64,000 nucleotides of DNA. It comes from Phycisphaeraceae bacterium (GTDB lineage: Bacteria > Planctomycetota > Phycisphaerae > Phycisphaerales > UBA1924). Below the pieces are notes generated by a model. It did not search any database, was not told where the DNA came from, and saw only the letters and a program-made list of their open reading frames with translations. The position numbers and the translations under genes are program-made. Below, one piece after another: positions 9,110-16,674 of this stretch (its first letter is position 1; each line of letters begins with the position of its first letter). The DNA is taken from contig CP054186.1 in the NCBI GenBank assembly GCA_015200025.1, forward strand, positions 1,612,001 through 1,676,000, read 5' to 3'.

Positions 9110-9487
9110 ATGGCCGGACGCGGGGATCCCGATCACGAGGACGCCTTGGAGCGGGTGACGTTGCCGGCGCCGCCGCCGATCCCGGAGGGGCTCAAGCCGG
9201 CGCGGTCCGGGGGCGCGTCGCCGGTGAAGGAGAAGGGGTTGGGGGCGTCGATGGCGGAGGTGGGTCGGGCGTGGGCGTTGGCGTTCGACTTCATGCTGAC
9301 CATCGCGGCGGGAGCGGGGCTCGGGTGGGCGCTCGGCCGGTGGTTCGGTTCGCAGAATAACTGGATTATGATCGGCTTTGTTCTGGGTTTTGCGACGGCG
9401 TTGTACCGGATCATCCGCCACACGCAGAAGCAGGAGGCTCGGGAACGAGCGGAGCGTGCCGGGCGAGGTGGTGGTGGGGGGGCGTGA
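9110..9487 (+). CDS. atpZ: AtpZ/ATPase gene 1-type F1Fo assembly membrane protein
   Basis: A 125-residue protein with a polar, Pro-rich N-terminal 50 residues and two membrane helices (WALAFDFMLTIAAGAGLGWALG and WIMIGFVLGFATALYRII) joined by a short RWFGSQNN turn. This is the layout of the AtpZ / ATPase-gene-1 family that precedes atpI and atpB in many bacteria and is linked to magnesium or calcium uptake and assembly of the Fo part. GGGAGGAT stands just before the ATG at 9110. The end is a basic Arg/Glu helix and a Gly run. Position at the head of atpI-B-E-F-H supports the assignment. Confidence 0.85.
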   Translation: MAGRGDPDHEDALERVTLPAPPPIPEGLKPARSGGASPVKEKGLGASMAEVGRAWALAFDFMLTIAAGAGLGWALGRWFGSQNNWIMIGFVLGFATALYRIIRHTQKQEARERAERAGRGGGGGA

Positions 9488-9524
9488 AGGGGTGTCGGTG
9501 CTCGCCGGTGGTTTGGCCGGAGGC

Positions 9525-9534
9525 TATCCTTGGG
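9525..9534 (+). promoter_or_regulatory. -10-like element TATCCTTGGG before atpI-like gene
   Basis: TATCCT (9525-9530) followed by TGGG lies 22 nt before the GTG start at 9553, with TGGAG between them. It fits the TANNCT pattern and could supply an internal promoter for the Fo genes. Confidence 0.45.
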
Positions 9535-9552
9535 CCCTTTGATGGAGCCCGC

Positions 9553-10056
9553 GTGGAATCGATGCCGGAGATGAGCGCGAGTCGGAAGTCGTTCGGCCTG
9601 GCGATGCTGGGCGCGACGCTGGCCGCGCTGGCGCTCGGGGTCGGGGTTTCGGCGGCGATGGGCGGGGGTTGGGATGCGGGGCGGTCGGTGGTGGTGGCGT
9701 TGGCGGCGGGGTCTTTCCTGACCTTTATTCCGGCGCTGGTCCCGATCTCACGGGAGTATTGGGGCGTGGGTGTGCTGTTCTGCGGGGCGACGCGTGGGCT
9801 GGTGGTGATCGGTCTGGCGTACGCGTTGAGCGGGGGCGAGGGCGGGCCGGAGCGTCGGCCGGTGATGGTCGGGTCGGCGTCGGGGGCCGGGCTCCTGCTG
9901 GCGGTGGAGACGGCGCTGGCGGTGGTGTTGTTGTCGAGGCTGGAGCGGGCGCGTGAGGCGTCGCGGCGTGGGGACGCGGTGGGCGGGGGTGGTGCGGGAG
10001 CAGGCGGGGCGGTGTCGGGCCGGGCGTCGGTGATGCCCGCGGTGGAGCACGTGTGA
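9553..10056 (+). CDS. AtpI-like ATP synthase accessory membrane protein
   Basis: A 167-residue hydrophobic protein placed exactly where atpI normally lies, between atpZ and atpB. Four membrane helices can be seen (FGLAMLGATLAALALGVGVS; VVVALAAGSFLTFIPALVP; VLFCGATRGLVVIGLAYALS; LLLAVETALAVVLLSR), followed by a polar Gly-rich tail. AtpI proteins help c-ring assembly; here the assignment rests on topology and position, since the family is poorly conserved. The GTG at 9553 has GGAG 5 nt upstream; the longer frame from 9484 overlaps the end of atpZ, has no ribosome site and would put polar residues and Cys before helix 1. Its stop overlaps the atpB start by 4 nt (GTGA), implying translational coupling. 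Confidence 0.65.
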   Translation: MESMPEMSASRKSFGLAMLGATLAALALGVGVSAAMGGGWDAGRSVVVALAAGSFLTFIPALVPISREYWGVGVLFCGATRGLVVIGLAYALSGGEGGPERRPVMVGSASGAGLLLAVETALAVVLLSRLERAREASRRGDAVGGGGAGAGGAVSGRASVMPAVEHV

Positions 10057-11021
10057 CCATGACGAGTGTGTTTCCGGCGGGACTGGACGCGATGGTGGGC
10101 GGGTGGGTGCTGGCGGCGGCGGACCCGTTGTCGCACGTGGTGAACCACCCGGCGGTGAAGACCGAGGGTGGGACGTGGATCTGGTCGGGGAACCAAGGGA
10201 ACCTGGTGATCGCGGGGGTGCTGATGATCGTGGTGGGGCTGTGGGCGGCCCGGCGGATCGGGACGGGCCCGGCGAGCCAGGGGGCCGAGGCGTACGTGAC
10301 GCGGAACCCGTTCGCGCACATGCTGGAAGTGGTGTGCGTGTACCTTCGGGACGAGGTGGCGAGGCCGCTGCTGCACGACCGGACGACGGCGTTGATGCCG
10401 TTCCTGTGGACGCTGTTCTTCTTTATCCTGGTGAACAACCTGCTGGGGCTGGTGCCGCTGGTGGACGTGCTGCACTTGGTCGGGGTGGAGAAGGCGTGGA
10501 TCGGGGGGACGGCGACGCAGAACTTCTTTGTGACGGCGGCGCTGGCGGTGGTGGCGGCGGTGGTGTTCAACGTGGCGGCGGTGGTGAGGCTGGGCCCGGT
10601 GGGGTTCGTCAAGCACATGCTGGGTGGGCTGCCGCCGATCATGTTCCCGATCGCGCTCCTGCTGTTCCTGATCGAGGCGTTGGGGCAGTTCGTGATCAAG
10701 CCGTTCGCGTTGGCGTTGCGTCTGTTCGCGAACATGACGGCGGGGCACGTGCTGCTGGCGTCGCTGTTGATGTTCGCGGGGGCGGGGGTGTCGAAGATCT
10801 CGGCGGGCGAGGGGTTCCTGTCGAACGGTCCGGTGACGGTGATCTGGGTGGTGGCGTCGCTGGCGGTGATGTTCCTGGAGCTGTTCGTGGCGTTCCTCCA
10901 GGCGTTTGTGTTCATGTTCCTCACGACGATTTTCATCTCGCTCATGGACCACCATGACGACGAGCACGGCCACGAGCACGAGCATGGCCATGCCCACGGT
11001 CACGAGCACGCCCACGCGTGA
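10053..11021 (+). CDS. atpB: F1Fo ATP synthase subunit a, with His-rich C-terminal tail
   Basis: Forms the proton half-channels of Fo in the inner membrane. The 322-residue protein shows the subunit-a core: [20 protein letters not shown], the essential Arg in [13 protein letters not shown], and the last helices around [19 protein letters not shown]. The start GTG at 10053 overlaps the previous stop and follows GGTGGAG; ATG 10059 is an alternative. The unusual part is the C-terminal tail after ISLMD: about 22 residues made almost only of His, Glu, Asp, Gly and Ala, with eleven or more His. Such a tail would lie in the cytoplasm or periplasm depending on topology and could bind metal ions or sense pH. 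The rest is ordinary, so the enzyme function is secure. Confidence 0.96.
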   Translation: MTMTSVFPAGLDAMVGGWVLAAADPLSHVVNHPAVKTEGGTWIWSGNQGNLVIAGVLMIVVGLWAARRIGTGPASQGAEAYVTRNPFAHMLEVVCVYLRDEVARPLLHDRTTALMPFLWTLFFFILVNNLLGLVPLVDVLHLVGVEKAWIGGTATQNFFVTAALAVVAAVVFNVAAVVRLGPVGFVKHMLGGLPPIMFPIALLLFLIEALGQFVIKPFALALRLFANMTAGHVLLASLLMFAGAGVSKISAGEGFLSNGPVTVIWVVASLAVMFLELFVAFLQAFVFMFLTTIFISLMDHHDDEHGHEHEHGHAHGHEHAHA

Positions 11022-11103
11022 ACAACGGACCGACGCGTCGCCCGGGGAGGCCCCGGCGGCGCGAGGATCGCTCGGCAGCGTTTCGAGAAAGGATGGATCG
11101 GGA

Positions 11104-11394
11104 ATGATGACGAAGTTGATGAAGGCGTTTGTGCTGACGGCGCTGGCGGCGCCGGCCCTGGCGGTGGCGGCGGACGAGCCGTCGAGCGTCGGGAAGGGCC
11201 TGGCGGTGATCGGGGGCGGTCTGGCCCTGATCGGCGGCGGGCTGGGTATCGGCCTGGTCGGGAAGGGCGCGGTCGAGTCGATCGCCCGCCAGCCCGAGGC
11301 GGCCGGCAAGATCCAGATCAACATGATCCTGGCGGCGGCGCTGATCGAAGGCGCCACCCTGTTCGCGGTCTTCGCGGGCTTCGGCGCCAAGTGA
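11104..11394 (+). CDS. atpE: F1Fo ATP synthase subunit c
   Basis: The rotor-ring proteolipid. The 96-residue protein has an N-terminal hydrophobic segment ending AVAADEPSS that looks like an extra signal-type leader, then the two c-ring helices: Gly-rich helix 1 ([17 protein letters not shown]), the polar loop ESIARQPEA, and helix 2 with the ion-binding carboxylate in [13 protein letters not shown] at 11104 is chosen because AAAGGA lies shortly before it and because it gives the usual c-subunit plus leader; the long open frame from 10906 overlaps atpB and is not credible. It lies between atpB and atpF as in standard operons. Confidence 0.95.
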   Translation: MMTKLMKAFVLTALAAPALAVAADEPSSVGKGLAVIGGGLALIGGGLGIGLVGKGAVESIARQPEAAGKIQINMILAAALIEGATLFAVFAGFGAK

Positions 11395-11488
11395 GTCTGA
11401 CCCCCGGACGCCCGCCCGACGGCGAGCGTCCGGATTGTTCGGATGGACGGTTCGTGCCCCGGGTCGCTCCGGGATGGAGGTCGCAGTG

Positions 11489-12079
11489 ATGGTCTGGGCA
11501 ACTCGGGTGGCGCTGGCGTCGGTGGTGATGGGCGCGGCCTCGGCGGCGCTGGGCGCGGAGCCGGGCGAGAAGGTCGAGGCGATCCCGTCGATCAGCCAAG
11601 GCGTGGCGTCGGCGCTGACGGCGTTGGTCGTGTTCGGGATCGTGTTCGCGGTGTTGTCGGTCAAGGTCTGGCCGGCGATCACCAAGGCCCTCGATGAGCG
11701 GGCGAACAAGATCCGGGACGAGATCGAGGCGGCGGAGCTGGCCCGTCGGCAGGCCAAGGAGGCGCTCGAGCAGTACCAGAAGAGCCTGGCGGACGCCCGG
11801 GCGGAAGCCCAGCGGATGATCGAGCAGGCCAAGGCGGAGAACAACAACTACCGCGTGACGCTCAAGGCGCAGGCGGACGCGGAGATCGCGGCGCTGCGCC
11901 AGCAGGCGACGCGCGACATCGAGGCGGCCAAGCGTGCGGCGATCGGGGATCTGTACCAGCACGCGGCGTCCCTGGCGACGGTCGCGGCGGGGCGGATCCT
12001 CAAGCGGGAGATCACCCCGGGCGACCAGGGTCGGCTGATCGAGGAGTCCCTCGGGCAGCTGCAGGGGATGAAGAACTGA
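11489..12079 (+). CDS. atpF: F1Fo ATP synthase subunit b
   Basis: The peripheral-stalk subunit that holds F1 to Fo. The 196-residue protein has a leader-like hydrophobic N-terminus (MVWATRVALASVVMGAASAA), a second helix (ALTALVVFGIVFAVLSVKVW) that is the membrane anchor, then the charged right-handed coiled coil typical of b (KALDERANKIRDEIEAAEL ... EEALEQ-like heptads) and a C-terminal part that should meet the delta subunit. GGAGG at 11476-11480 is 8 nt before the ATG at 11489; the ATG at 11474 would overlap that site. The double N-terminal helix, like that in atpE, suggests a cleaved leader. Confidence 0.93.
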   Translation: MVWATRVALASVVMGAASAALGAEPGEKVEAIPSISQGVASALTALVVFGIVFAVLSVKVWPAITKALDERANKIRDEIEAAELARRQAKEALEQYQKSLADARAEAQRMIEQAKAENNNYRVTLKAQADAEIAALRQQATRDIEAAKRAAIGDLYQHAASLATVAAGRILKREITPGDQGRLIEESLGQLQGMKN

Positions 12080-12107
12080 GACGGTCGCGACGCGCGAGGA
12101 GATACGG

Positions 12108-12716
12108 ATGCCCCTGATCGAATCACAACCCGACGCCCTGGCGCTGGTGTACGCCCGGAGTCTGCTGCAGATGGCCGAGTCCCGCGGGGGGCGGCCGGCG
12201 GTGGAGGCGACGCTGGGCGAGCTGGAGGACGTCCTCGAGCTGGCCCGCGGCAACGCGAGGTTCAACGAGTTCCTGTCGAGCCGGGCGATCCAGGCGCGCA
12301 AGCGTGGCGAGTCGATCGCGCGGGTGCTGGGCGGGCGGGTCTCGGACCTGACGCTGCACTTCCTGCTGGTGGTGAACGCGAAAGAACGGCTGTCGCGGCT
12401 CCCGTCGATCGTGGCGGCGCTCGACGGGCTCGTGCAGGAGAAGTACGGGCGGGTGGAGGTGGACGTGTACACGGCGGAACCGCTGGACGGGGAGGGCGTC
12501 CGGCGGATCCAGGGACGCCTGGGTGCGATCCTCGGGAAGGACGTGGTGGTTCACCCGTACGTCGAGGACGGGATGATCGGGGGCGTGAAGATGCGGATCG
12601 GTGATCAACTGGTCGACGCGTCGGTGGCGACGCAGCTGCGGAAGATGCGGGAGCGGCTGTCGGTCGAGGGCGACGCGGCCCTGAAGGCGAAAATCTCACG
12701 CATCATCGAGGGCTGA
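12108..12716 (+). CDS. atpH: F1Fo ATP synthase subunit delta
   Basis: Links the top of F1 to the b stalk. The 202-residue protein has the family pattern: N-terminal helical bundle beginning LALVYARSLLQMAESRG, FNEFLSSRAIQARKRGESI, LLVVNAKERLSRLPSI, and the C-terminal VHPYVEDGMIGGVKMRIGDQLVDASV that matches the conserved GG.RI.IGD...D.S segment. GAGGAGAT precedes the ATG at 12108. Normally atpA follows directly; here pgk begins 46 nt later and atpA is more than 6 kb away. Confidence 0.95.
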   Translation: MPLIESQPDALALVYARSLLQMAESRGGRPAVEATLGELEDVLELARGNARFNEFLSSRAIQARKRGESIARVLGGRVSDLTLHFLLVVNAKERLSRLPSIVAALDGLVQEKYGRVEVDVYTAEPLDGEGVRRIQGRLGAILGKDVVVHPYVEDGMIGGVKMRIGDQLVDASVATQLRKMRERLSVEGDAALKAKISRIIEG

Positions 12717-12762
12717 GCGTCGCCCCCTCGCGGGCGGCGCGCACGGCGAGGAGCGGGCGGGC

Positions 12763-13965
12763 ATGGCGAAGAAGACGATCGCGGCGGTGAACGTGGCGGG
12801 CCAGCGCGTGTTCGTGCGCGTGGATTTCAACGTGCCCATCGAGGGCGGATCGATCACGGATGATCGGCGGATCCGGGCGGCGTTGCCGACGATCCGGAGC
12901 ATCATCGACCGCGGCGGGCGGGCGATCTTGGCGAGCCACCTGGGGAGGCCCGAGGGGACGGGGTACGAGGCGGAGCACTCGCTGGCGCCCGTGGCGGCGA
13001 GGCTCGGCGAGCTGCTCGGGAAGCCCGTTGAGTTCCCGGGGACGGACTGCGTGGGCGAGGCGGCGTCGGCGGCGGTGGCGGGGATGCGCGACGGGGGCGT
13101 GGTGCTGCTGGAGAACGTGCGGTTCCACAAGGCCGAGAAGAAGGGGGACGCTGCGTTCGCGGCTCGATTGCGGCACGGGGCGGGGGTGTACGTCAATGAC
13201 GCGTTCGGGACGTGCCACCGGCCCGAGGCGAGCATGGTCGCGCTGCCCAGGCTTATGAGGGACTGCCCCAGGGTCGTGGGGTTCCTGGTCGAGAAGGAGA
13301 TCGCGTTCCTCTCGGAGAGGCTGGCGTCGCCCGAGAAGCCGTTCGTCGTGGTTTTGGGGGGCGCGAAGGTCAGCGACAAGATGGGGTGCATCGACAACCT
13401 GCTCCCCAAGGCGAGCCATGTGATCGTGGGCGGGGCGATGGCGTATACCTTCCTCCGGGCGCTGGGGAAAGAGGTCGGGTCGAGCCGCGTCGAGGAGGAC
13501 CGGATCGCGGACGCGAGGAAGACGCTCGACCTGGCGGCGAAGCTCAAGGCGGAGCTCCACCTGCCCGTGGACCACGTGTGCAACACGCAGTTCAGCGAGC
13601 ACGGGGATATCGAGGTGTTCGAGGACCGGATCAAGCCCGGGTACATGGGGCTGGACATCGGGCCCAAGACGCAGACGAACTACGCGTTGATCCTGAGGCG
13701 TGCGAGGACGGTGGTGTGGAACGGGCCGATGGGGGTGTTCGAGATGAAGCCCTTCGCGGTGGGGACCTCGACGGTGGCCCGGGCGATGGTCGAGGCGACC
13801 AAGGGCGGCGCGACGACGATCGTGGGCGGCGGGGATTCGGCGGCGGCGGTGGAGTCGATGGGCCTGGCGGCGGGGTTCAGCCACGTCTCGACCGGGGGCG
13901 GGGCGAGCCTGGAGATGCTCGAGGGCAAGCGTTTCGAGAGCGTAGACCTGCTCGACGAGGCCTGA
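12763..13965 (+). CDS. pgk: Phosphoglycerate kinase
   Basis: Catalyses 1,3-bisphosphoglycerate + ADP to 3-phosphoglycerate + ATP in glycolysis. The 400 residues match the usual length. Landmarks: RVFVRVDFNVPIEGG, ASHLGRPEG, LLENVRFHKAEKKGD, VNDAFGTCHR in the N-domain substrate site; VLGGAKVSDKMGCIDNLL, WNGPMGVFEMKPFAVGT and GGGDSAAAVE in the C-domain nucleotide site, with the Gly-rich STGGGASLEMLEG near the end. A GCGAGGAG site stands upstream of the ATG. The gene directly follows atpH and so interrupts the ATP synthase cluster, coupling in one transcript two ATP-forming enzymes. Confidence 0.98.
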   Translation: MAKKTIAAVNVAGQRVFVRVDFNVPIEGGSITDDRRIRAALPTIRSIIDRGGRAILASHLGRPEGTGYEAEHSLAPVAARLGELLGKPVEFPGTDCVGEAASAAVAGMRDGGVVLLENVRFHKAEKKGDAAFAARLRHGAGVYVNDAFGTCHRPEASMVALPRLMRDCPRVVGFLVEKEIAFLSERLASPEKPFVVVLGGAKVSDKMGCIDNLLPKASHVIVGGAMAYTFLRALGKEVGSSRVEEDRIADARKTLDLAAKLKAELHLPVDHVCNTQFSEHGDIEVFEDRIKPGYMGLDIGPKTQTNYALILRRARTVVWNGPMGVFEMKPFAVGTSTVARAMVEATKGGATTIVGGGDSAAAVESMGLAAGFSHVSTGGGASLEMLEGKRFESVDLLDEA

Positions 13966-14032
13966 GACATCCGGCGTATGCCCGGCGCAGGCCGGCCTGG
14001 GTAGGGACGGGCGGGGTGGGGCGGGAGGCGGG

Positions 14033-14788
14033 ATGGACTATTTCACCGCCGATCTGCACCTCGGGCACACGAAGATCATGGTGTATGGCCGGCGAGTGGG
14101 GTTCATGACCGGCCCGGACCGCCGTGCGTTCGAGGACCTACTCGCGTCGGGGGTCTCGCCGCGGGAGATGGATTGGAAGCCCTCGGCGGCGTCGGTGTCG
14201 CGGATGGACGAGGCCCTGATCGAGCGGATCAACGCGACGGTGAACCCGGGCGACACGCTGTGGGTGCTGGGCGATTTCGCGCGGCCCCGCTCGGGCACCT
14301 CGTCGGCGTACCGGCGGTATCGGGACGCGATCCGGTGCCGGGACGTTCGGCTGGTCTGGGGCAATCATGACAACCGGCACCGGGCGTCGGGGCTTTTCGA
14401 GAGGACGTACGAATCGGCGATGCTCTTTGTCGATCCGTCGGGCCGCGAGCCCACTCGGACGGAGGACGAACTGTTCGCGAGCAAGGCGGGCCGGGCCGTG
14501 TTGTCGGGCTCGGGGTGGGCCGGGGGGCGACGGCGGGTCTTTGTGAGCCACTACTGCCACGCGGTGTGGCACCACAGCCATCGTCGCGTGTTCCACCTGT
14601 ACGGGCACACGCACGGGAACCTGGAGGCCTGGCGGGAGGCGCATATGCCCTACGCGCTGGCGATGGACGTCGGGGTTGATCTGTGGGGGTACGCCCCGGT
14701 CTCGTTCGCGGACGTCGACCGGGTGCTGTCGGCGAAGGCGGACCGTTGCCCGCCGCACGCGATCGATCAGCCGATGGGCGACGATTGA
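14033..14788 (+). CDS. Calcineurin-like metallophosphoesterase
   Basis: A 251-residue cytoplasmic phosphohydrolase of unknown substrate. The dimetal motifs are complete and in order: DLHLGH at the start, LGDFA, WGNHDN, SHYCH and YGHTHGN. This start-up form (MDYFTADLHLGHTKIM) is typical of small single-domain members, some of which act on cyclic or nucleoside phosphates. GGGAGG is just upstream of the ATG. It lies 67 nt after pgk in the same direction. No signal peptide is seen. Confidence 0.88.
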   Translation: MDYFTADLHLGHTKIMVYGRRVGFMTGPDRRAFEDLLASGVSPREMDWKPSAASVSRMDEALIERINATVNPGDTLWVLGDFARPRSGTSSAYRRYRDAIRCRDVRLVWGNHDNRHRASGLFERTYESAMLFVDPSGREPTRTEDELFASKAGRAVLSGSGWAGGRRRVFVSHYCHAVWHHSHRRVFHLYGHTHGNLEAWREAHMPYALAMDVGVDLWGYAPVSFADVDRVLSAKADRCPPHAIDQPMGDD

Positions 14789-14813
14789 GACCCGCGAGCG
14801 GCGCGTTTAGACT
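14785..14813 (+). promoter_or_regulatory. Promoter of YHS-like lipoprotein gene (TTGAGA-N17-TAGACT)
   Basis: TTGAGA at 14785-14790 and TAGACT at 14808-14813 are 17 bp apart, with the start codon at 14846. The -35 box overlaps the stop of the metallophosphoesterase gene. This and the PEP-CTERM promoter are the best-spaced examples of the TANNCT class. Confidence 0.6.
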
Positions 14814-14845
14814 TGTCGCGGAGGGTCGGGACGGGAGTTTGAACC

Positions 14846-15181
14846 ATGTCGTGGACGCGAGATCGGTGGGCGTTGGTCGTGGCGGCGGCGGCGATATCGG
14901 CGGCGGGGCTGGTGGGCGGGTGCGCGTCGTCGTCGGCCTCGGCGGGCGAGGACGAGGAGAACTGCGTCCCGGCCGGGTCGGAGGGGAACCGTCCCGGGAC
15001 GGTCGCGGTGAACACGGTCTGCCCGATCGTGGACTCGGACGCGGCGGACGGGAGCGTGACGGTGGCGCACCAGGGCAAGACGATCGCGCTGTGCTGCGCC
15101 GGGTGCGTGCGGAAGTTCAACGCGATGACGACGGCCCAGCGCGACGCCGTGCTCGCGAAAGCGATGACGTACTCGAAGTAA
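14846..15181 (+). CDS. YHS-like metal-binding lipoprotein
   Basis: A 111-residue exported lipoprotein: hydrophobic leader with lipobox LVGGC (Cys32 or so would be lipidated). The mature part contains VNTVCPIV and, 25 residues on, IALCCAGCVRKFNAM, the Cys-rich pattern of YHS/TRASH-type metal-binding domains (usually copper or other soft metals). Spacing of CP and CCAGC fits that fold. GGGAG lies before the ATG. Its last 65 bp overlap, on the opposite strand, the 3' end of mutY. A role in metal delivery or sensing is inference from the fold. Confidence 0.78.
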   Translation: MSWTRDRWALVVAAAAISAAGLVGGCASSSASAGEDEENCVPAGSEGNRPGTVAVNTVCPIVDSDAADGSVTVAHQGKTIALCCAGCVRKFNAMTTAQRDAVLAKAMTYSK

Positions 15182-16301
15182 GCCCGGCGGCGTCCTCGAT
15201 GATCGAGCGTTGCGGGTTCGAGAGGGCCAGGGCGCGCGCGCGCGCGGGCGTGAGCCACGCCCGGGCGGTCGCGGGATGACCGTCCGGGGTGATCGTCAGG
15301 CGGGAGGGCCGATCGGGCGGGGCGTCGGCGTGGAGGACGACGAACCGGACGTCGCGGTGTGACGTGGCGTGGGAGAACGCGGACCGGCGTGAGACGGTCA
15401 GGCCTTCGAGCCCCAGGCCGCGCAGCGCCTTCGGGGCTGAAGGTGGACGGGCCTTGGCGGCGGGCGCGGATTCGAGGGTTGGGACTTGCCACAGGCCCGC
15501 CCAGAGGCCTCGGTCGGGGCGTTGTTCGAGGAGGAGTCTGCCGCGACGGTCGCGGATGACGACGCAGACCGCGGTGATGGTCGCGCGCGCCGGAGGGAGT
15601 TTGGGTTCGGGGATGAGGCCGGTGATCCCGAGCGATCGTGCGAGGCAGAGTCCGGCGAGCGGGCAGGAGCCGCAGGACGGCGAACGTGGCGTGCAGACGG
15701 TGGCGCCGAGCTCCATGAGCCCTTCGTTGAGGGCCGGAACGTCGTGCTCGGCGGCGGCGTTGACGAGATCGTCCGCGAGGCCCCAGGCGAGGCGGAGTCC
15801 GTCATCGCGGGGGGTGCGCACCCCGTGGAGGCGGAGGAGGACGCGGGCGACGTTCCCGTCGACGATGGGGGCGCGGAGGCCGAAGACGATGGAGGCGACG
15901 GCGCCGGCGGTGTATCGCCCCAGTCCCGGGAGTCGGGCGAGCTGGTCGGGATCTCGGGGGATGATCCCGCCGTGCCGTTCGAGGACGGCTCGGGCGGCGT
16001 CGTGGAGGAACCGGGCGCGGCGGTAATAGCCCAGGCCCGACCAGAGCGAGAGCACGTCGGCCTGGTCGGCGAGGGCCAGCGATCGGATCGTCGGAAAGCG
16101 GCGGAGGAAGCGCTCGAAATAGGGGACGACCCGGGCGACCTGGGTCTGCTGGAGCATGAACTCGCTGACGAGGGAGCGGTAGGGGTCCCTGGGCGAGGTC
16201 CGCCACGGGAGGTCTCGGGCGGCGTGGCGGAACCACTCCGCGACGGCGTGAGCGGCATGGCTCGGAGGGACCGGGGGGTGATGGGCGGACTTACGGGGCA
16301 T
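15117..16301 (-). CDS. mutY: Adenine DNA glycosylase (A/G-specific)
   Basis: Removes adenine mispaired with 8-oxoguanine or G. The 394-residue protein has FMLQQTQVARVVPYF, the helix-hairpin-helix LPGLGRYTAGAVAS, catalytic Asp in VDGNVARVL, and a [4Fe-4S] loop with Cys spacing C-x6-C-x2-C-x5-C in CTPRSPSCGSCPLAGLC. A C-terminal NUDIX-like domain that recognises the 8-oxoG follows (from about 235; LLLEQRPDRGLWAGLWQVP). The ATG at 16301 is inside the end of the upstream NfuN-like gene (11-nt overlap), so they are probably translated together; the upstream extension to 16451 is only antisense to that gene's own reading. The last ~25 residues are Ser/Arg-rich and come from the overlap with the YHS gene. 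Confidence 0.93.
   Translation of the reverse strand: MPRKSAHHPPVPPSHAAHAVAEWFRHAARDLPWRTSPRDPYRSLVSEFMLQQTQVARVVPYFERFLRRFPTIRSLALADQADVLSLWSGLGYYRRARFLHDAARAVLERHGGIIPRDPDQLARLPGLGRYTAGAVASIVFGLRAPIVDGNVARVLLRLHGVRTPRDDGLRLAWGLADDLVNAAAEHDVPALNEGLMELGATVCTPRSPSCGSCPLAGLCLARSLGITGLIPEPKLPPARATITAVCVVIRDRRGRLLLEQRPDRGLWAGLWQVPTLESAPAAKARPPSAPKALRGLGLEGLTVSRRSAFSHATSHRDVRFVVLHADAPPDRPSRLTITPDGHPATARAWLTPARARALALSNPQRSIIEDAAGLTSSTSSLSRARRRAGPSSSR
15232..15246. repeat. Alternating (GC)7 tract inside mutY
   Basis: Fifteen bases of strict GC alternation lie in the codons for ARARALA near the C-terminal end of mutY. A change by one dinucleotide would shift the frame for the last ~45 residues, after the NUDIX-like domain. 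Confidence 0.7.
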
Positions 16302-16557
16302 CGCGGAGCGCGTCGGAGATGGCGGGCTTGAGGTCGGCCCATCGGGCGTCGGAGCGTTTGCCGACGGTGATCCAATCGTTGAGGATGAGGAGGTTGGCGA
16401 CGCCGGGGATGGCGAAGAGGGCGAGGGCGGTGGGGTCTCCCCCGGCGTCATCGGCTGATCGGTACGAGCGTGCGGTGGGGGCGATGGCTCGGTCGAGGAC
16501 GCACTTGAGGGCGTTGGGGTTGGGGGTGTCCTGGAAGCGGAGGACGTGGTAGGGCAT
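16291..16557 (-). CDS. NfuN-type (scaffold Nfu/NifU N-terminal domain) protein
   Basis: An 88-residue cytoplasmic protein with the hallmark start of the Nfu N-terminal domain: RFQDTPNPNALKCVLDR, followed by a FAIPGVANLLILNDWITVGK strand region that is also standard. The C-terminal CxxC NifU domain that normally carries the Fe-S cluster is absent, so this is a stand-alone N-domain. It overlaps the start of mutY, whose product needs a [4Fe-4S] cluster; a helper role in Fe-S assembly or delivery is a reasonable inference but not shown. It is divergent from cdaA. Confidence 0.82.
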   Translation of the reverse strand: MPYHVLRFQDTPNPNALKCVLDRAIAPTARSYRSADDAGGDPTALALFAIPGVANLLILNDWITVGKRSDARWADLKPAISDALRDAP

Positions 16558-16633
16558 GGGGTATTGTTGGGTCGCCCCGGCGTGCCGGTGGCGAGGGTGC
16601 CAGGGCGGGCGTTCGTGCGGGGCGTGGGGCGGG

Positions 16634-16639
16634 TAGACT
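16634..16639 (+). promoter_or_regulatory. -10-like TAGACT before cdaA
   Basis: TAGACT 35 nt before the cdaA ATG (16675), inside the divergent gap with the NfuN-like gene. A TTCGTG at 16612-16617 is the nearest -35 candidate at 16 bp. Confidence 0.5.
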
Positions 16640-16674
16640 GTCGGGGCTGAACAGGCCGGCAGGCCCGGTATGGA

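Noticed and set aside
9484-9552. Longer N-terminus for the atpI-like gene
   Set aside because: No ribosome site, overlap with atpZ and polar Cys-rich residues; GTG 9553 has GGAG at good distance.
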